A stretch of DNA of 64,000 nucleotides from DASYCK01 sp036500205 (GTDB taxonomy: Bacteria; Myxococcota_A; Polyangia; Fen-1088). A program made the translations under genes and the position numbers. The notes beneath the pieces were generated by a model that was not told where the DNA came from, did no database searches, and saw only the letters and a list, made by a program, of their open reading frames with translations. Location: contig DASYCK010000167.1 of the NCBI GenBank assembly GCA_036500205.1, positions 8,739 through 72,738 of the forward strand. Direction: 5' to 3'. How positions within the stretch are numbered: position 1 is the stretch's first letter; each line of letters begins with the position of its first letter. Below are positions 52,601 to 60,043 of this stretch, piece by piece.

Positions 52601-54889
52601 GCGCTCGAGAAGGCGCCCGATAACCAGGCAGCCCACAGCGCCCTGTACGGGTTGCTCGATCGCCCCGAGGCGCGCGACGGCGCCCTCGACATCCTGGAAC
52701 CCCTCGCCGAGAACCGCGGGGACTACCTGCAGCTGGTGGCGCTGTACGAGTACCGCCTGGGCACGCGCGACGATCGGAACGAGCGGGCGGCAGGGCTGCG
52801 CCGCATCGCCGAGATCCTGGAAGAGCGCCTGAGCCAGCCCGAGAAGGCGCTGGAGGCGCTGGGGCGGGCGCTGGTCGAGGAGCCCGTTCCGGGCGAGACA
52901 GTCGACGCGATGGAGCGGGTGGCGGCGCTCGCCGCGCAGCCGATCGAGGCGGCGCGGTTGATCGAGGCCGTGCTCTCCAGCGCCGATCCCACGGCGGCGC
53001 GCGAGCTGGCGCTGCGAGCGGCCCGTCTCTACGAGACGGATCCGGCGCAGCGGGCGGCGGCCGAGCGGCTGTATGTCCGCGTGCTGGAGGACGATCCCGA
53101 GAACGCCGATGCGCTGGGGGCCCTGGAGGCGTTCCACCGCTCGAGCGGCAATCAGCTGGGTCTGGCCGAGGTGCTGGAACGGCGCGCGGCCATGGAGTTC
53201 GATCCGGCGGCGCGCCGCGAGCGGTTGACCGAGGCGGCCCGCCTGCGCGAGTCGCTGGGAGACGTCGACGGGGCGCTGGCCGCCTGGCAGACGCTTCGGG
53301 AAGCCGAAGAGGGGGACGGCGAGGTGCTGTCCAAGATGGCGCGGCTGTTCGAGGCGCAGGGGAAGATGGCCGAGCTGTGTGACGTGCTGGCGGAGCGCGC
53401 GCGCTTCGAGAATGAACCCGCCGCGCGCGCCGCCACGTTGATTCGTCTGGGCGAGGTGAGGTTGGCGTCGCTCGAGGATCTGGACGGGGCGGCGGACGCC
53501 TTCCGCGAGGCGCTCGACAGCACGCCCGACGATCCCCGCCTGCTGGGCGCGCTGGAGACCATCGAGGTGCGCCGGGAGGACTGGTCGACGTTGCAGGAGG
53601 TGCTGCTGCGGCGCATGGGCACCGTGGAGGGCGAGGCGCAGGTTCCGGTGCTGTTCCGCATCGCGAAGAACGCCGAGGAGAAGCTGTCCGACATCGATCA
53701 GGCGGTCGGCTTCCTGCATCAGATCCTGGAGATCGACGGCACGAACGGGATGGCCTATCTCGAGCTCGAGCGAATCCTGCGCGCCAATGAACGCTGGTAC
53801 GACCTGGTCGACGTGCTGGGCAAGCACGCCGACGCCGAGGCGGCGGCGGGGCGTCGGCCCACCGAGCTGGCGCTGCGGGTGGCGATCGCGGACGTCTGGG
53901 AGAAGAACCTCGACTCGACGGAGAGCGCCACCGAGGCGCTGGAGAAGATCCTGGAGGTCGCGCCCGAGCATGTGGGGGCGCTGCTGTCGCTGGCGCGCAT
54001 CCACGAGGCGGCCGAGCGATGGGAAGACGCGACGGCGATGCTGGAGCGGGCGGCTGTGGCCGTGACCTCGGGCAGCGACGCGGCGGAGATTCACTACCGC
54101 AACGCCCAGATCCGCAAGGCGCAGGGCGCCACCGAGGACGAGCTGGATCCCATCTACATTCGGGCGCTCGAGGCGGATGGGACCCATATTCCGTCGCTGC
54201 TGGCGCTGGAGACGCTGGCGCGGGCCAAGGATGATCACGAGCGCCTGGTGCAGCTCCTCGAGCTGCGCCTGGATTCGACGGCTGATCCCGTGGCGCGCAA
54301 GCCGTTGCTCGCCGAGATCGCGATGCTGTATCGCACGGTGTTCGCCAATCCGGCCTCGGCGCTGGCGTATCTCGAGCAGCTGGGTGCGCTGGCGCCGGAC
54401 GACGTCGCGGTGGCGGAAGAGCTGGCGGACGCCTATGTCGCCGTGGGACGGACCGACGACGCGACCGTCATCCTCGAGCGGCTGGTCGCCGACCTGGGCA
54501 AGGCGCGTCGCGGAAAAGAGATCGCGCGTGTCCTGCAGCGGTTGGGCGCGGTGGCCGAGGCGAAGCAGGACTTCGCGCTGGCGCACGAGCGCTACACGGC
54601 GGCGTACAAGCTGGACCCAGGGCATCCAGGGACCTTGGCGGCGCTGGGGCGGCTGGCGCTCGGCACCAACGATCTCGAGGGGGCGCGGCGGTATTTCCGC
54701 TCGCTGCTGCTGCAGACGTTCGATGAGAAGACCGCCGGCATCACCAAGGCCAGCGTGTATCTGGCGTTGGGGCAGATCCACCTGAGGTCGGGGGAGGGTC
54801 CGAAGGCGCGGAACATGTTCGAGCGCGGGCTGGAGACCGATCCCAAGAACGAAGAGCTACGGCAGGCGCTGGCCAGCGTTCCCAAGTAG
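43655..54889 (+). CDS. Giant TPR-repeat protein, ~3,744 residues
   Basis: I take ATG 43655 (METDISTALATLQIDPDN) as start; the open frame extends to a TTG at 43619. Almost the whole protein is helical TPR-type repeats with signatures like YEKILEIDPxDxxALxALxRLY, W..L..VLERR, then RLAxLxEExLGDxxxA. One full cycle spans about 72 residues around 1,600-1,750, so roughly 45-50 copies build a continuous superhelix. There is no signal peptide, transmembrane segment, catalytic motif or linker domain. It is probably a cytosolic scaffold. A comparably large TPR protein (AgmK) functions with the gliding machinery of Myxococcus xanthus, which makes a motility or envelope scaffold conceivable; homology to it is not shown. 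It is apparently monocistronic, converging on the HEAT gene. Confidence 0.85.
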   Translation: METDISTALATLQIDPDNTQALTALKRLQPTNGGGVDSAALGRALTDARRWHRERGDFELWAQLIDLELPFTTDPARRAELLHEKGRVLADELLSEEAAQAALREAIKNVPGHPPSVEGLAQMSLIQSNWQPIASRYLQQAEAATDKTLASSLFGSVAEMYIKYRPDAPEGETYLRRSLELDPKNRRSGAHFERLLRRRNRPDELLALLSERASLAPSRDERALAEVASAELSLKLGKPDQALVHFRKALEANPSEAKALRPVVAALNEQKEWPELGKVLEAASRSKRADSDELLLTQLATIQWKRLDQIPQAELNFRKVRRIDPASKIMVDFYREFHGARDDLPQLLAVLAGAQKADPDPERRISLGIEMAKAAESRPQNAEKVIDIWKGLLRLRPHLPEAFEALRRLYERGQKWNALLDLLKDDLESLADDAKGERIARYLEIAEIYRDRLNLEVMVVNTYLNVLQIDPDHPAALGALAARYESQGRWSDLIQILTRQADKASDPATALTIHRKIAALWMEKLSKHQNAVPSLEKILDADPTDAEARGRLREIYTRGRSWRALVELTRREAPLLPPAERRERLAEAARVVSERIGEPKEAINLWNLVLAIDEHDADALAALVGLYDRERRWAALAEVLDRQRATARDATAEVALLERRGVLLYEKLGAGEAAIEVFKRVQELQPQNVRATRALREIYAQAGDFAALERLYADQGNYEDLCETLATLADRTPDAVARTRMLERIAILASEKLHQPERALKAYERILAADPGNVRAAEALVPLYRTAQKWPRLLATYEVLAGKAADGSFRLAPEVRLGILRDARQIAEQRMGSKGLAFQWAARCFEVAPTDKATEADLERLAGDADEWDVLAELYAKRLTVTTEASEKQSLLRRLLKIASARLHRAADARRYAEALLVEVPGDAEAQAALEQILTQGQAWPDLAALLHARAARTGDVAERTKLLLRIAQIEEEKSRDLAAAARTFAEIADLDAGSDVALKAIRSLARIQEAREDWPALIATLRRELGTRPPEDHEDLLLRIGGIEENRTGDLEATFAAYRDILAINTLSAAAVAGLERIAARGSKHQVEIASLALPFYQRTDNAPKQAAALEVLAGVATDPVEKIPRLERLVALYAGPLKNAQGAFAASAQIFEFNPGNHANREALVRFGIEVGAAAQLAERMRALASQTSDLGLRRDLLVEVAELHEQRLGNAGAAEKVYREILEAEPLHAGAFRALSRLFRDGERWPELRGLLEARQERVAEAGERIDLLAQIAEIDETVLDDADHAVATYEKMLEIEPADPRAYKALDRHYAARERWRDREQLLERRLKFAGAGEVHELEYRRAEMRLQKFGDAEGALDILESIVKTNPTHAGARVLLEKVLQDPEHKGRAARILEPLYEGSKSWRELVGVLQIQREGLEGPAAAALLARVAALEELRLNAPEPAFVAWRAVLVADPTHKTALAEAERLAESLGRWTELVDLYQEAAFRRDASDLQGRADLLSRAAKLYAGRIGNRRAAIDAWKLVLNLDPESPETGKPAADALEGLYSDTGNVAALVRILRQQVGWADTLEARKALLFRVAELEETSLEDSDAAVATLRTILDMDPASVEALDELERLFEKAGQPRQRVEILRRRVDIVGDLAARQALWRRIGEILEKEVGDPNEAIAANLSILDESPVDAGALDSLARLYEQQGRHADRLEILERRLTLVKREGASRQDVAARVDVLRRLAELSGGPLANPTAALGRWREILALSPGDPGALAALEQMLVTNVDSASKLTVAEALETHYESAGRFAELAGVLQIVVEAETDARARVATYVRLAQLQETKLRNPEAAFAAYGQAIRDALGEPQLPALLDAYERLAGPDKTADVIALFREIAPDVLDETVKSRLDRVVAEGALRIGNTSLAAECYRRILDRAPDDAGALAALEQIYRTDEDFSSLYDILIRQAEQASDPSIERKVRSQMGALAEQKLERPIEAIAAYERVFELARDDRDAIFALDRLYAKHERWSDLVQLIEKLLERRMPEAASIELRFRLAEIRLRKLGDSEKAIEQLRAVLRGDPDHAGSITMLEAMLEDLGVQGAAAELLEPVYAGRQDWPALIHIGEIRLQQVEDPAARLALTKRIARLYEEQIEDYDSALKWYGKVFQENPSERINLDQLVRIGGRQNRWQDVAMLLSDTLSGSLEDSPALLEVARRAAEIFDVKLNNQAEARQLYRRLYEARPGDHEIARLFEDALERWEAWQELRELLDDEASREADLEAKKLLLRRSARLDEENLLDSDRAARTLREIIDLDPTDRATPTAADELERLLAAQEQWHDLGDHLEAQLGRAGEGAERDALALRLAQVLEEKIGNITGAVDRYAEILERSPAHRDAITALERLLASPDERPRVAQVLEPVYRHAGNWSRLVSALEAQLETVDDRDDRVRLLREVADIQQRLARVDNAFDSRARAWLVDVSNAETLSEIEALAMSAKLYGPLVQTLQKGADLAGDADLQAELWAMSARVLEAQLQDPGEAIEAWRHALDARPDDQNIFVAMERLLAAGDRQAELAEVLEKHLGIVTDPTERKEIAKRTARIYDLALKQRDRAIEAWQVVMEIDDTDMDALDALGRLYVANLAWRDLAGVLQRKIEITTDPTSLRLLRLTSARLFDERLNDPQEALGQLRSILDAAPGDRETLELMDRLLTREAQHADLLDVLDRRAAIEAEPPVRDAIAMRAAGLLADELSDVDGAIGRYRQIVERSPANSEARFALWKIARGEEFRAGALAALEPLLRAENDWADLIELLDLKISIEESPSVRVGILAEMAQIEETQRRSGEKAFAAWSRAFAEETNEPEPRAALERLAAANGDWFSLAKVYEDRLAATYDAGLQRQLTMRLGELYEGPLDDAEGALDFYRKAGETPGDEAPVLEALDRVLTALGRHAELAEVLQRKAEVNTDPMQQAEILVQLGGVRLRHLDEVEGALSVFRDALEKAPDNQAAHSALYGLLDRPEARDGALDILEPLAENRGDYLQLVALYEYRLGTRDDRNERAAGLRRIAEILEERLSQPEKALEALGRALVEEPVPGETVDAMERVAALAAQPIEAARLIEAVLSSADPTAARELALRAARLYETDPAQRAAAERLYVRVLEDDPENADALGALEAFHRSSGNQLGLAEVLERRAAMEFDPAARRERLTEAARLRESLGDVDGALAAWQTLREAEEGDGEVLSKMARLFEAQGKMAELCDVLAERARFENEPAARAATLIRLGEVRLASLEDLDGAADAFREALDSTPDDPRLLGALETIEVRREDWSTLQEVLLRRMGTVEGEAQVPVLFRIAKNAEEKLSDIDQAVGFLHQILEIDGTNGMAYLELERILRANERWYDLVDVLGKHADAEAAAGRRPTELALRVAIADVWEKNLDSTESATEALEKILEVAPEHVGALLSLARIHEAAERWEDATAMLERAAVAVTSGSDAAEIHYRNAQIRKAQGATEDELDPIYIRALEADGTHIPSLLALETLARAKDDHERLVQLLELRLDSTADPVARKPLLAEIAMLYRTVFANPASALAYLEQLGALAPDDVAVAEELADAYVAVGRTDDATVILERLVADLGKARRGKEIARVLQRLGAVAEAKQDFALAHERYTAAYKLDPGHPGTLAALGRLALGTNDLEGARRYFRSLLLQTFDEKTAGITKASVYLALGQIHLRSGEGPKARNMFERGLETDPKNEELRQALASVPK

Positions 54890-54908
54890 CTGGTCGCCGT
54901 CGCGGCCG

Positions 54909-57533
54909 TCACGGGGCTGGCGGCGCCGCGCCGGCCGGCTTCGCTGCGGTCGCGGTGGCCTGGCAGTGGGCTTCGGCGGCCGCGGCGTCTTCGGCGAGCG
55001 CACGGTCGGCCCCCGTGCGAACGGCTGCCAGCGCCCGCGCCCCCTCGTTCGGATCACAGATCTGCCCCAGCGTCTCGACGGCGATCTGACGATAAGGGTG
55101 GCGCGTGTCGCGGGTGAGCGTGGCGATCGCGGGGACGGCGTGGCTGTTGCCACGGTGAGCGAGCGCGCGCAGCGTCGCCACCACGACCCCTTCGATGGCC
55201 AGATCCGACTCGGCCTCGTTGACCAGCCCGGGCAGCAGATCGGCGAGCGTGTTCATCGTGCCGGAATGTCCCGCCTCGCCGATGAGCGACGCCGCCAGCT
55301 CGCGAAGCGCGCCATCGAGCGGGTGAGCCTTGACGACCTGGAGCAGGACGCCGGGGGCGCGCTTGTCGTGACAGCGGGTCAGCCCGACCAGGGCGACCCG
55401 GCGGACGTCGTCGACGTCGCGCTCGATGGCCCGCATCAGCAGCTCGCGCCCCGCCTCGCCGCACAGGCGTCCGAGCGCCTCGATCTCGGCGCGCCGGACC
55501 AGGGGCCAGTCCTCTTGCTTCGCGCCCGCGATGAGCAGCGACTCGGAAGCCACGTCCTTGCGCGCGCCCAGCCCCTCGGCCGCCGTCTCGCGCACGCGCG
55601 GATCGGGATCGCCCAGCGCCTGCCGGAGCGTCGGCAGCGCCCCCACCAAGGCGGGGCTCGCCAGCTCGCGTACGGCCAGATAGCGCAGGACCGCGTCGTC
55701 CGAGCCGGCCGCCAGGGGCGTCAGATCCGCGGTGACGTCGCCGCTCGGTAGCGCGCCCAGCGCCATGATGATGCGCGCGCGAACGTCGAACTCGGTCGCG
55801 CCGGTGAGCGCTTGTTGCAGCACCTTGTGCGCGGCGTCGGTCTCCGTCGGTGAGCGCCGCGCCAGCGCGGGCAGCACCCGGATCAGATCTCCCAGCCGAT
55901 TCGGCGTGAGGGGTGGGTGGGCGCGGGTCGCCTCGATGGCGCTCGCCACCAATGCCACCGTGGCACCTGGCGAATGGCCGAGCGCCTGCGCGGTGTCCAG
56001 GCGAACGGCGGGGGAGCCCACGCCCATCGCCGCCACCAGCGCCGCCGTCGCGGCCTCACCCGGCAGCGTGCCGAGCACCCGCGCCGCCCGGCCCCGATCG
56101 TCGTCCGAGGCGGTCTTCGCGCCGAGGATGCCAGCCAGCGGGATGACCGGCGGCTGCGGCGCCTTCATGAACGTGTCGGCGATCAGCCGCTCCTCGCGCG
56201 GCGTCGCTCCCATCAGCGCGCCCACGAGCGCGTCGAGCGCGTCCGTGCTTCGGGCCGTCGCGTCGATCCGGGCCAGCGCCTGCACCAGGCAAGCCCGCCC
56301 CGCCCCCGTCGCGGTCGTCATGGCCTGGGCCAGCGGCGTCACCGCCGGCTCGCCCAGCCCCGCCAGCAGCGGCACGCGCGAGCCGCAGTCGACGCCCGTG
56401 GCGGTGTCTGCGATCAACCGCGTCATGCCGGCGGCGCCGTCCAGATCGGTGAAGACCTCGAGATCGGAGATCGCGGTGGTGCCGCCGCTGCCGGCGGGCA
56501 CCTTCTCCGCCCCCCGGTACACGTCGCGAATGACGACCGTGACGCAGGCGGTGTCGACGGGGGCGGGCAGGGCGATCCAGAACGGAGCGCCGAGCTTGTC
56601 AGGGCTCGTCGCCGCCGGATCCTGCGCGAAGTCGACCTCGAAGCGTCGCTCGGGCTCGGGACCGAAGGCGAGCGACAGGGACTTGAGGCGGTTGTGCGCC
56701 TTGAACGCCGCGGGCGACGACGCGTCGCCCGGAACGATGCGCAGGCCGAGGACGTGCGCGGGCCCCGTCGTGGTGCGGGCGGTGAGGAACTCGCCACGGC
56801 CGTCGCCGCCCAGACCTTCGGCCCAGACCGTCCTGGGATCGCCGTCGTCGAGCGCGGTGGGGGCCGCCAGGCCCCGGGCGTCGGCGCCGGCGCCGGAGGT
56901 CGTCGATGCCGAGATGAAGTGAAATCCACCGAGCGCATGGCCGATCGGCATCGTGGGATCTCCGCGGCGCGCGGTGAGCTTCTGCGCCGCCGGGGCGGGC
57001 GGCGTCGAGACGATGGGGCGGAAGCGCGCCGAGGCGAAGTCCCAGGCGCGCGGGAACAGCCGCACGGGCTGACCGTCGCAGCGGCTCACCTGGGAAGCTG
57101 TCTGGTATTCGAAGATGCGGTCCGGGGTGACCTCGACGAACAGCGACGCCTCGCCATCGACGTCGCGCGCTCCCGTGAAGCCCGACCAGATCACGCGCAC
57201 CGGATGTGCGGCGAGGTCGCCGATCCACACCTCCTCGGCGGCGCGCCCCCGCACCGGAATGCGCAGCTCGGCGACGGGGTGGCCGGCGACCGTGAGCTCC
57301 TGGAATTGTGGGGTGCCACGGCGCAGGGGGGGCGTCTGCACCGCGACGCGCGCCAGAACCGTCGCATCCTGCCGGAGCTCGACGCTGCCGTCGGCCGTGT
57401 CGGCCAGGCGAACCGGCGTCGCGGCTGGCAGAAATCCAGGGAGGGCGGCGACGAGGGCCAGCCCGCCGAACGTCGCCAGGACGCGGGCGGCCGGGGAGTG
57501 ACGACGAGGGGGCGCGGAGCGGAGCGGGGGCAT
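54909..57533 (-). CDS. Secreted HEAT-repeat protein with discoidin/NADase-glycan-binding-like domain
   Basis: The product is 874 residues. A twin Arg start and hydrophobic stretch (RVLATFGGLALVAALPGFLPAA) form a signal peptide of ~38 residues with no lipobox. A beta-rich region (to ~200) precedes a discoidin-like module, visible as ALDDGDPRTVWAEGLGGDGRGEFLTA ... VLGLRIVPGD ... VDTACVTVVIRDVYRGAEK (~230-340). From ~370 to the end come HEAT-type repeats with PDPRVRETAAEGLG. Two Cys lie in the linker. The architecture suggests an extracellular or periplasmic scaffold binding carbohydrate or protein; no enzyme motif is seen. It is divergent from the minor-pilin genes, 132 bases away, and 19 bases from the giant TPR gene. 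Confidence 0.75.
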   Translation of the reverse strand: MPPLRSAPPRRHSPAARVLATFGGLALVAALPGFLPAATPVRLADTADGSVELRQDATVLARVAVQTPPLRRGTPQFQELTVAGHPVAELRIPVRGRAAEEVWIGDLAAHPVRVIWSGFTGARDVDGEASLFVEVTPDRIFEYQTASQVSRCDGQPVRLFPRAWDFASARFRPIVSTPPAPAAQKLTARRGDPTMPIGHALGGFHFISASTTSGAGADARGLAAPTALDDGDPRTVWAEGLGGDGRGEFLTARTTTGPAHVLGLRIVPGDASSPAAFKAHNRLKSLSLAFGPEPERRFEVDFAQDPAATSPDKLGAPFWIALPAPVDTACVTVVIRDVYRGAEKVPAGSGGTTAISDLEVFTDLDGAAGMTRLIADTATGVDCGSRVPLLAGLGEPAVTPLAQAMTTATGAGRACLVQALARIDATARSTDALDALVGALMGATPREERLIADTFMKAPQPPVIPLAGILGAKTASDDDRGRAARVLGTLPGEAATAALVAAMGVGSPAVRLDTAQALGHSPGATVALVASAIEATRAHPPLTPNRLGDLIRVLPALARRSPTETDAAHKVLQQALTGATEFDVRARIIMALGALPSGDVTADLTPLAAGSDDAVLRYLAVRELASPALVGALPTLRQALGDPDPRVRETAAEGLGARKDVASESLLIAGAKQEDWPLVRRAEIEALGRLCGEAGRELLMRAIERDVDDVRRVALVGLTRCHDKRAPGVLLQVVKAHPLDGALRELAASLIGEAGHSGTMNTLADLLPGLVNEAESDLAIEGVVVATLRALAHRGNSHAVPAIATLTRDTRHPYRQIAVETLGQICDPNEGARALAAVRTGADRALAEDAAAAEAHCQATATAAKPAGAAPPAP

Positions 57534-57665
57534 CCCGCCGATATCACCGGTTCCGCGACACCCGTCAAGCGAAAGCGCCGCCGGGGTCGTCGGGCGTGCG
57601 GGGTAGGGCGTTCACCTTCAGTCGCGGCCCGTTGCCGTCGATATCGGGGCTGCAGGCGGAGCACC

Positions 57666-58145
57666 ATGGAAGCGACCAACACGACGGGACGGCGGGGCCG
57701 ACGGGCGCGCGCGGCGGGCGGGGGATTCACACTGGTCGAGGTGATGGTGGCGATGGTGGTCGGCTCGATCGGGCTCCTCGGCACCGTGGCGGTCCAGCAG
57801 ACCATGTTCAACGCGACCGCCAACGCCAGCGACGCCGCCATCGCGACCCGTCTGGCGATGCGGGCCATGGAGGAGTACGACGCGAAGATCGTCACCGCCG
57901 GGCCGCCCATCGTCGATCAGCTTGCGGCGGCCGTGACCACCGGCTGGTCGACCCCCGCCTACGTCAGCCCGCTCGGCGCCGCGAGCGCCTCGGCCACCCC
58001 CGACTTTCGTTTCAAGCGCGAGGCGCAGGTCATCAACCTGGGACCGGCGCAGCCGTACAACATCTCCGTGCAGATCACCTTTGCGCTCGATACGGGCGTG
58101 CCGAAGATAGTTCGCCTCGACGGTCAAAGGTACAAGACGTGGTGA
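57666..58145 (+). CDS. pilV: Type IV pilus minor pilin, PilV-like
   Basis: The product is 159 residues. A leader of ~20 residues ends GGG, followed by FTLVEVMVAMVVGSIGLLGTVAVQQ. This is the class III prepilin site with mature Phe1 and Glu5, then the hydrophobic N-terminal helix. PilD should cut and methylate it. The rest is a short pilin head. The ATG has GGCGGAG upstream; the frame is open far upstream, antisense to the HEAT gene. It starts the minor-pilin run and overlaps pilW by 4 bases (GTGA). Confidence 0.9.
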   Translation: MEATNTTGRRGRRARAAGGGFTLVEVMVAMVVGSIGLLGTVAVQQTMFNATANASDAAIATRLAMRAMEEYDAKIVTAGPPIVDQLAAAVTTGWSTPAYVSPLGAASASATPDFRFKREAQVINLGPAQPYNISVQITFALDTGVPKIVRLDGQRYKTW

Positions 58146-59311
58146 CCGGCGCGGCCCCGTGGCCCGCGGGGCGGCACCGGCAGGCGGGTCTGACCCTGGT
58201 CGAGCTGATGGTGACGCTGATCATCGCCGGGCTGGTGACGTCATCGTCGTTTCTGTTCTTCGCGGGGCAGCGCCGGGTCTACGACGCGCAGATGAAGGTG
58301 CTGGGCGTGCAGCAGAACCTGTGGGCTGCCATGGACACCGTGGCCCGGTTCGTACGCGCGGCGGGCACCGGGATGATCGGCTGCGTGAACGCCACCGATC
58401 CGCCGCCCACCGGCACGACGCCGCCACAGACGGGGCTGAGGGCCTACTTCACCGGTCCCCCCGCGGGGCTGGTACGTCTGGCGCCGCTCTGGATCCAGAA
58501 CGGCGCGAACGGCGCCCCTGATCGCATCACGGTCGTGTTCGGGTCGGGGACGTTCGGGAACTTCAGCGACGTGGCCCTGGGCGCGTCGATCCAGCAGGCG
58601 AGCGATGCTGTGTCCACGCCGGCCGGGCTCACCGCGGCGTTCCGCGCCGGGGAGTTCGCGCTGGCCCTCGACACGAGCGGCCTCCCCGCCGGGCCGCCGC
58701 TCGGCGATCGCGGCTGCACGCTGTTTCAGATCACCGGCATCGACGGGGCCAGCAACAGCCTGCTGCGCGCCAGCAGCTCGTCGTGGAACGCGCCGGGCAA
58801 CGTGGCCGGACTGGTCCCCTTCACCTACGTGGGCGGGGCAGCCCCCAAGGCGGGACTGCGAAACTTCGGCGCGCTGTCGTGGGTGCAGTTCTTCATCGAC
58901 AGCTCCGGCGCGTCGCCGCGCCTGATGATGGCGCGGCTCGACGGCCTGTCCGGTCCCACGACGCCGCAGGTGCTGGCCGACGGCATCGAGGATCTGCAGA
59001 TCGCCTACGCGTGCGATCTGGTGCCGGCCGCGCCGGATGGTCCTGACGGCGTGTTCACCGAAGGGACCGACGCGGCCTCGCGGCAGGCCGACGAATGGAC
59101 CTACAACGTGGCGGGCGACGTCCCCCCGGCGGCCTGCGTGCGCCCGCAAGCCGTTCGTTTGACGATCATCGCGCGCACCACCGTGGGCGACGACAACCTG
59201 TCGGGGCTGGCGGCCAACGCCAAACCGGCCACCGAGGACGGCGTGGCCGGGGCCCGCGACACGTACCGCCATCGTGTGCTGACGACGATCGTCGGCCCGA
59301 GGAATCGATGA
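58142..59311 (+). CDS. pilW: Type IV pilus minor pilin, PilW-like
   Basis: The product is 389 residues from a GTG inside the pilV stop. The prepilin site is AG/LTLVELMVTLIIAGLVTSSSFLFF (mature Leu1, Glu5 = residue 21). The large head domain contains four or more cysteines (GCVN, GCTLF, YACDL, ACVRP), typical of PilW. It primes pilus assembly with the other minor pilins and PilY1. Its stop overlaps pilX (ATGA). Confidence 0.88.
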   Translation: MTGAAPWPAGRHRQAGLTLVELMVTLIIAGLVTSSSFLFFAGQRRVYDAQMKVLGVQQNLWAAMDTVARFVRAAGTGMIGCVNATDPPPTGTTPPQTGLRAYFTGPPAGLVRLAPLWIQNGANGAPDRITVVFGSGTFGNFSDVALGASIQQASDAVSTPAGLTAAFRAGEFALALDTSGLPAGPPLGDRGCTLFQITGIDGASNSLLRASSSSWNAPGNVAGLVPFTYVGGAAPKAGLRNFGALSWVQFFIDSSGASPRLMMARLDGLSGPTTPQVLADGIEDLQIAYACDLVPAAPDGPDGVFTEGTDAASRQADEWTYNVAGDVPPAACVRPQAVRLTIIARTTVGDDNLSGLAANAKPATEDGVAGARDTYRHRVLTTIVGPRNR

Positions 59312-59976
59312 CGACCCGCGCGCGGGACGGCGGCGCCGTCCTGCTGGTCATGATGTTGCTGATCCTGGGCCTGCTGGGCCTGGGCGTGACGGGGTTGTGG
59401 TTGACCTCGGGCAACCTGCAGGTGCAGGCGAACACCAACCTGCGCGCGCAGGCGCTGGTGGTGGCGGAGGCGGGGGTCGAGCGGGCCCGGTCGGTGCTGA
59501 ATGGCGGGGTCGACGTGGACGGGATGCTGGCGGGGCGGACGGCGTCGCTCGACAACGTCCCAACGAGCGTCGACGGGGCCGGGAAGCCCGACGGCGTCGG
59601 CGCGGTGTTCATGGACGGCGCGGTGCCGCTGTCGGCGGTCGCGTTTCCGCCCGCGTCGTTCGGGCGGACCGCGGGGACGGCCACCGCGCCGGTCGCCGCC
59701 ACCATGGGGACGTACACCGTCTGGATCCGCAACGACACGGCCGAGTGCCGGGAGGGTCAGTTCACGCACGACGGCAACGGCACCGTGCTGATCCGCTCGC
59801 GCGGCGTCGCCGCAGACAACCTGACCGCGGTCGTCGTCGAGGTGGCGCTGGGAGCCACGCCCGCGGTCCCGGGAACGCCCGGCGTGGCACCCGGAGTTCC
59901 CCCGGTGCTGTGCGTCTCGGGCAAGAACGCCTGCGACGACAACAGCTCGACCGTGTCGGGCGTCGTCGCCAACTGA
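59308..59976 (+). CDS. pilX: Type IV pilus minor pilin, PilX-like
   Basis: The product is 222 residues. The PilX N terminus is recognisable: DGGAVLLVMMLLILGLLGLGVTGLWLTSGNLQVQANTNLRAQALVVAEAGVERA, a hydrophobic helix followed by an Ala/Glu-rich amphipathic stretch. As in PilX it lacks the strict GFTLIE site. The C-terminal head is Thr/Pro-rich with cysteines at ECREG, VLCVS and NACDD. It starts inside the pilW stop and precedes pilY1 by 67 bases. Mature sequence and processing are inferred. Confidence 0.8.
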   Translation: MTTRARDGGAVLLVMMLLILGLLGLGVTGLWLTSGNLQVQANTNLRAQALVVAEAGVERARSVLNGGVDVDGMLAGRTASLDNVPTSVDGAGKPDGVGAVFMDGAVPLSAVAFPPASFGRTAGTATAPVAATMGTYTVWIRNDTAECREGQFTHDGNGTVLIRSRGVAADNLTAVVVEVALGATPAVPGTPGVAPGVPPVLCVSGKNACDDNSSTVSGVVAN

Positions 59977-60043
59977 AGCGCTTCAGGAACGACAGGATCC
60001 GCCGATTTCTGCGTATGGGGCCCGTGTATCGACGGGACCCGGC

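Noticed and set aside
49706..54781. 1,691-codon open frame antisense to the giant TPR gene
   Set aside because: It is a by-product of GC-rich third positions in the real gene. The translation is Arg/Gln/Leu-rich with no domain, and the plus-strand TPR reading is clearly the conserved one.
55917..57665. Upstream extension of the pilV frame
   Set aside because: It is antisense to the HEAT protein. The prepilin leader and ribosome binding site fix the start at 57666.
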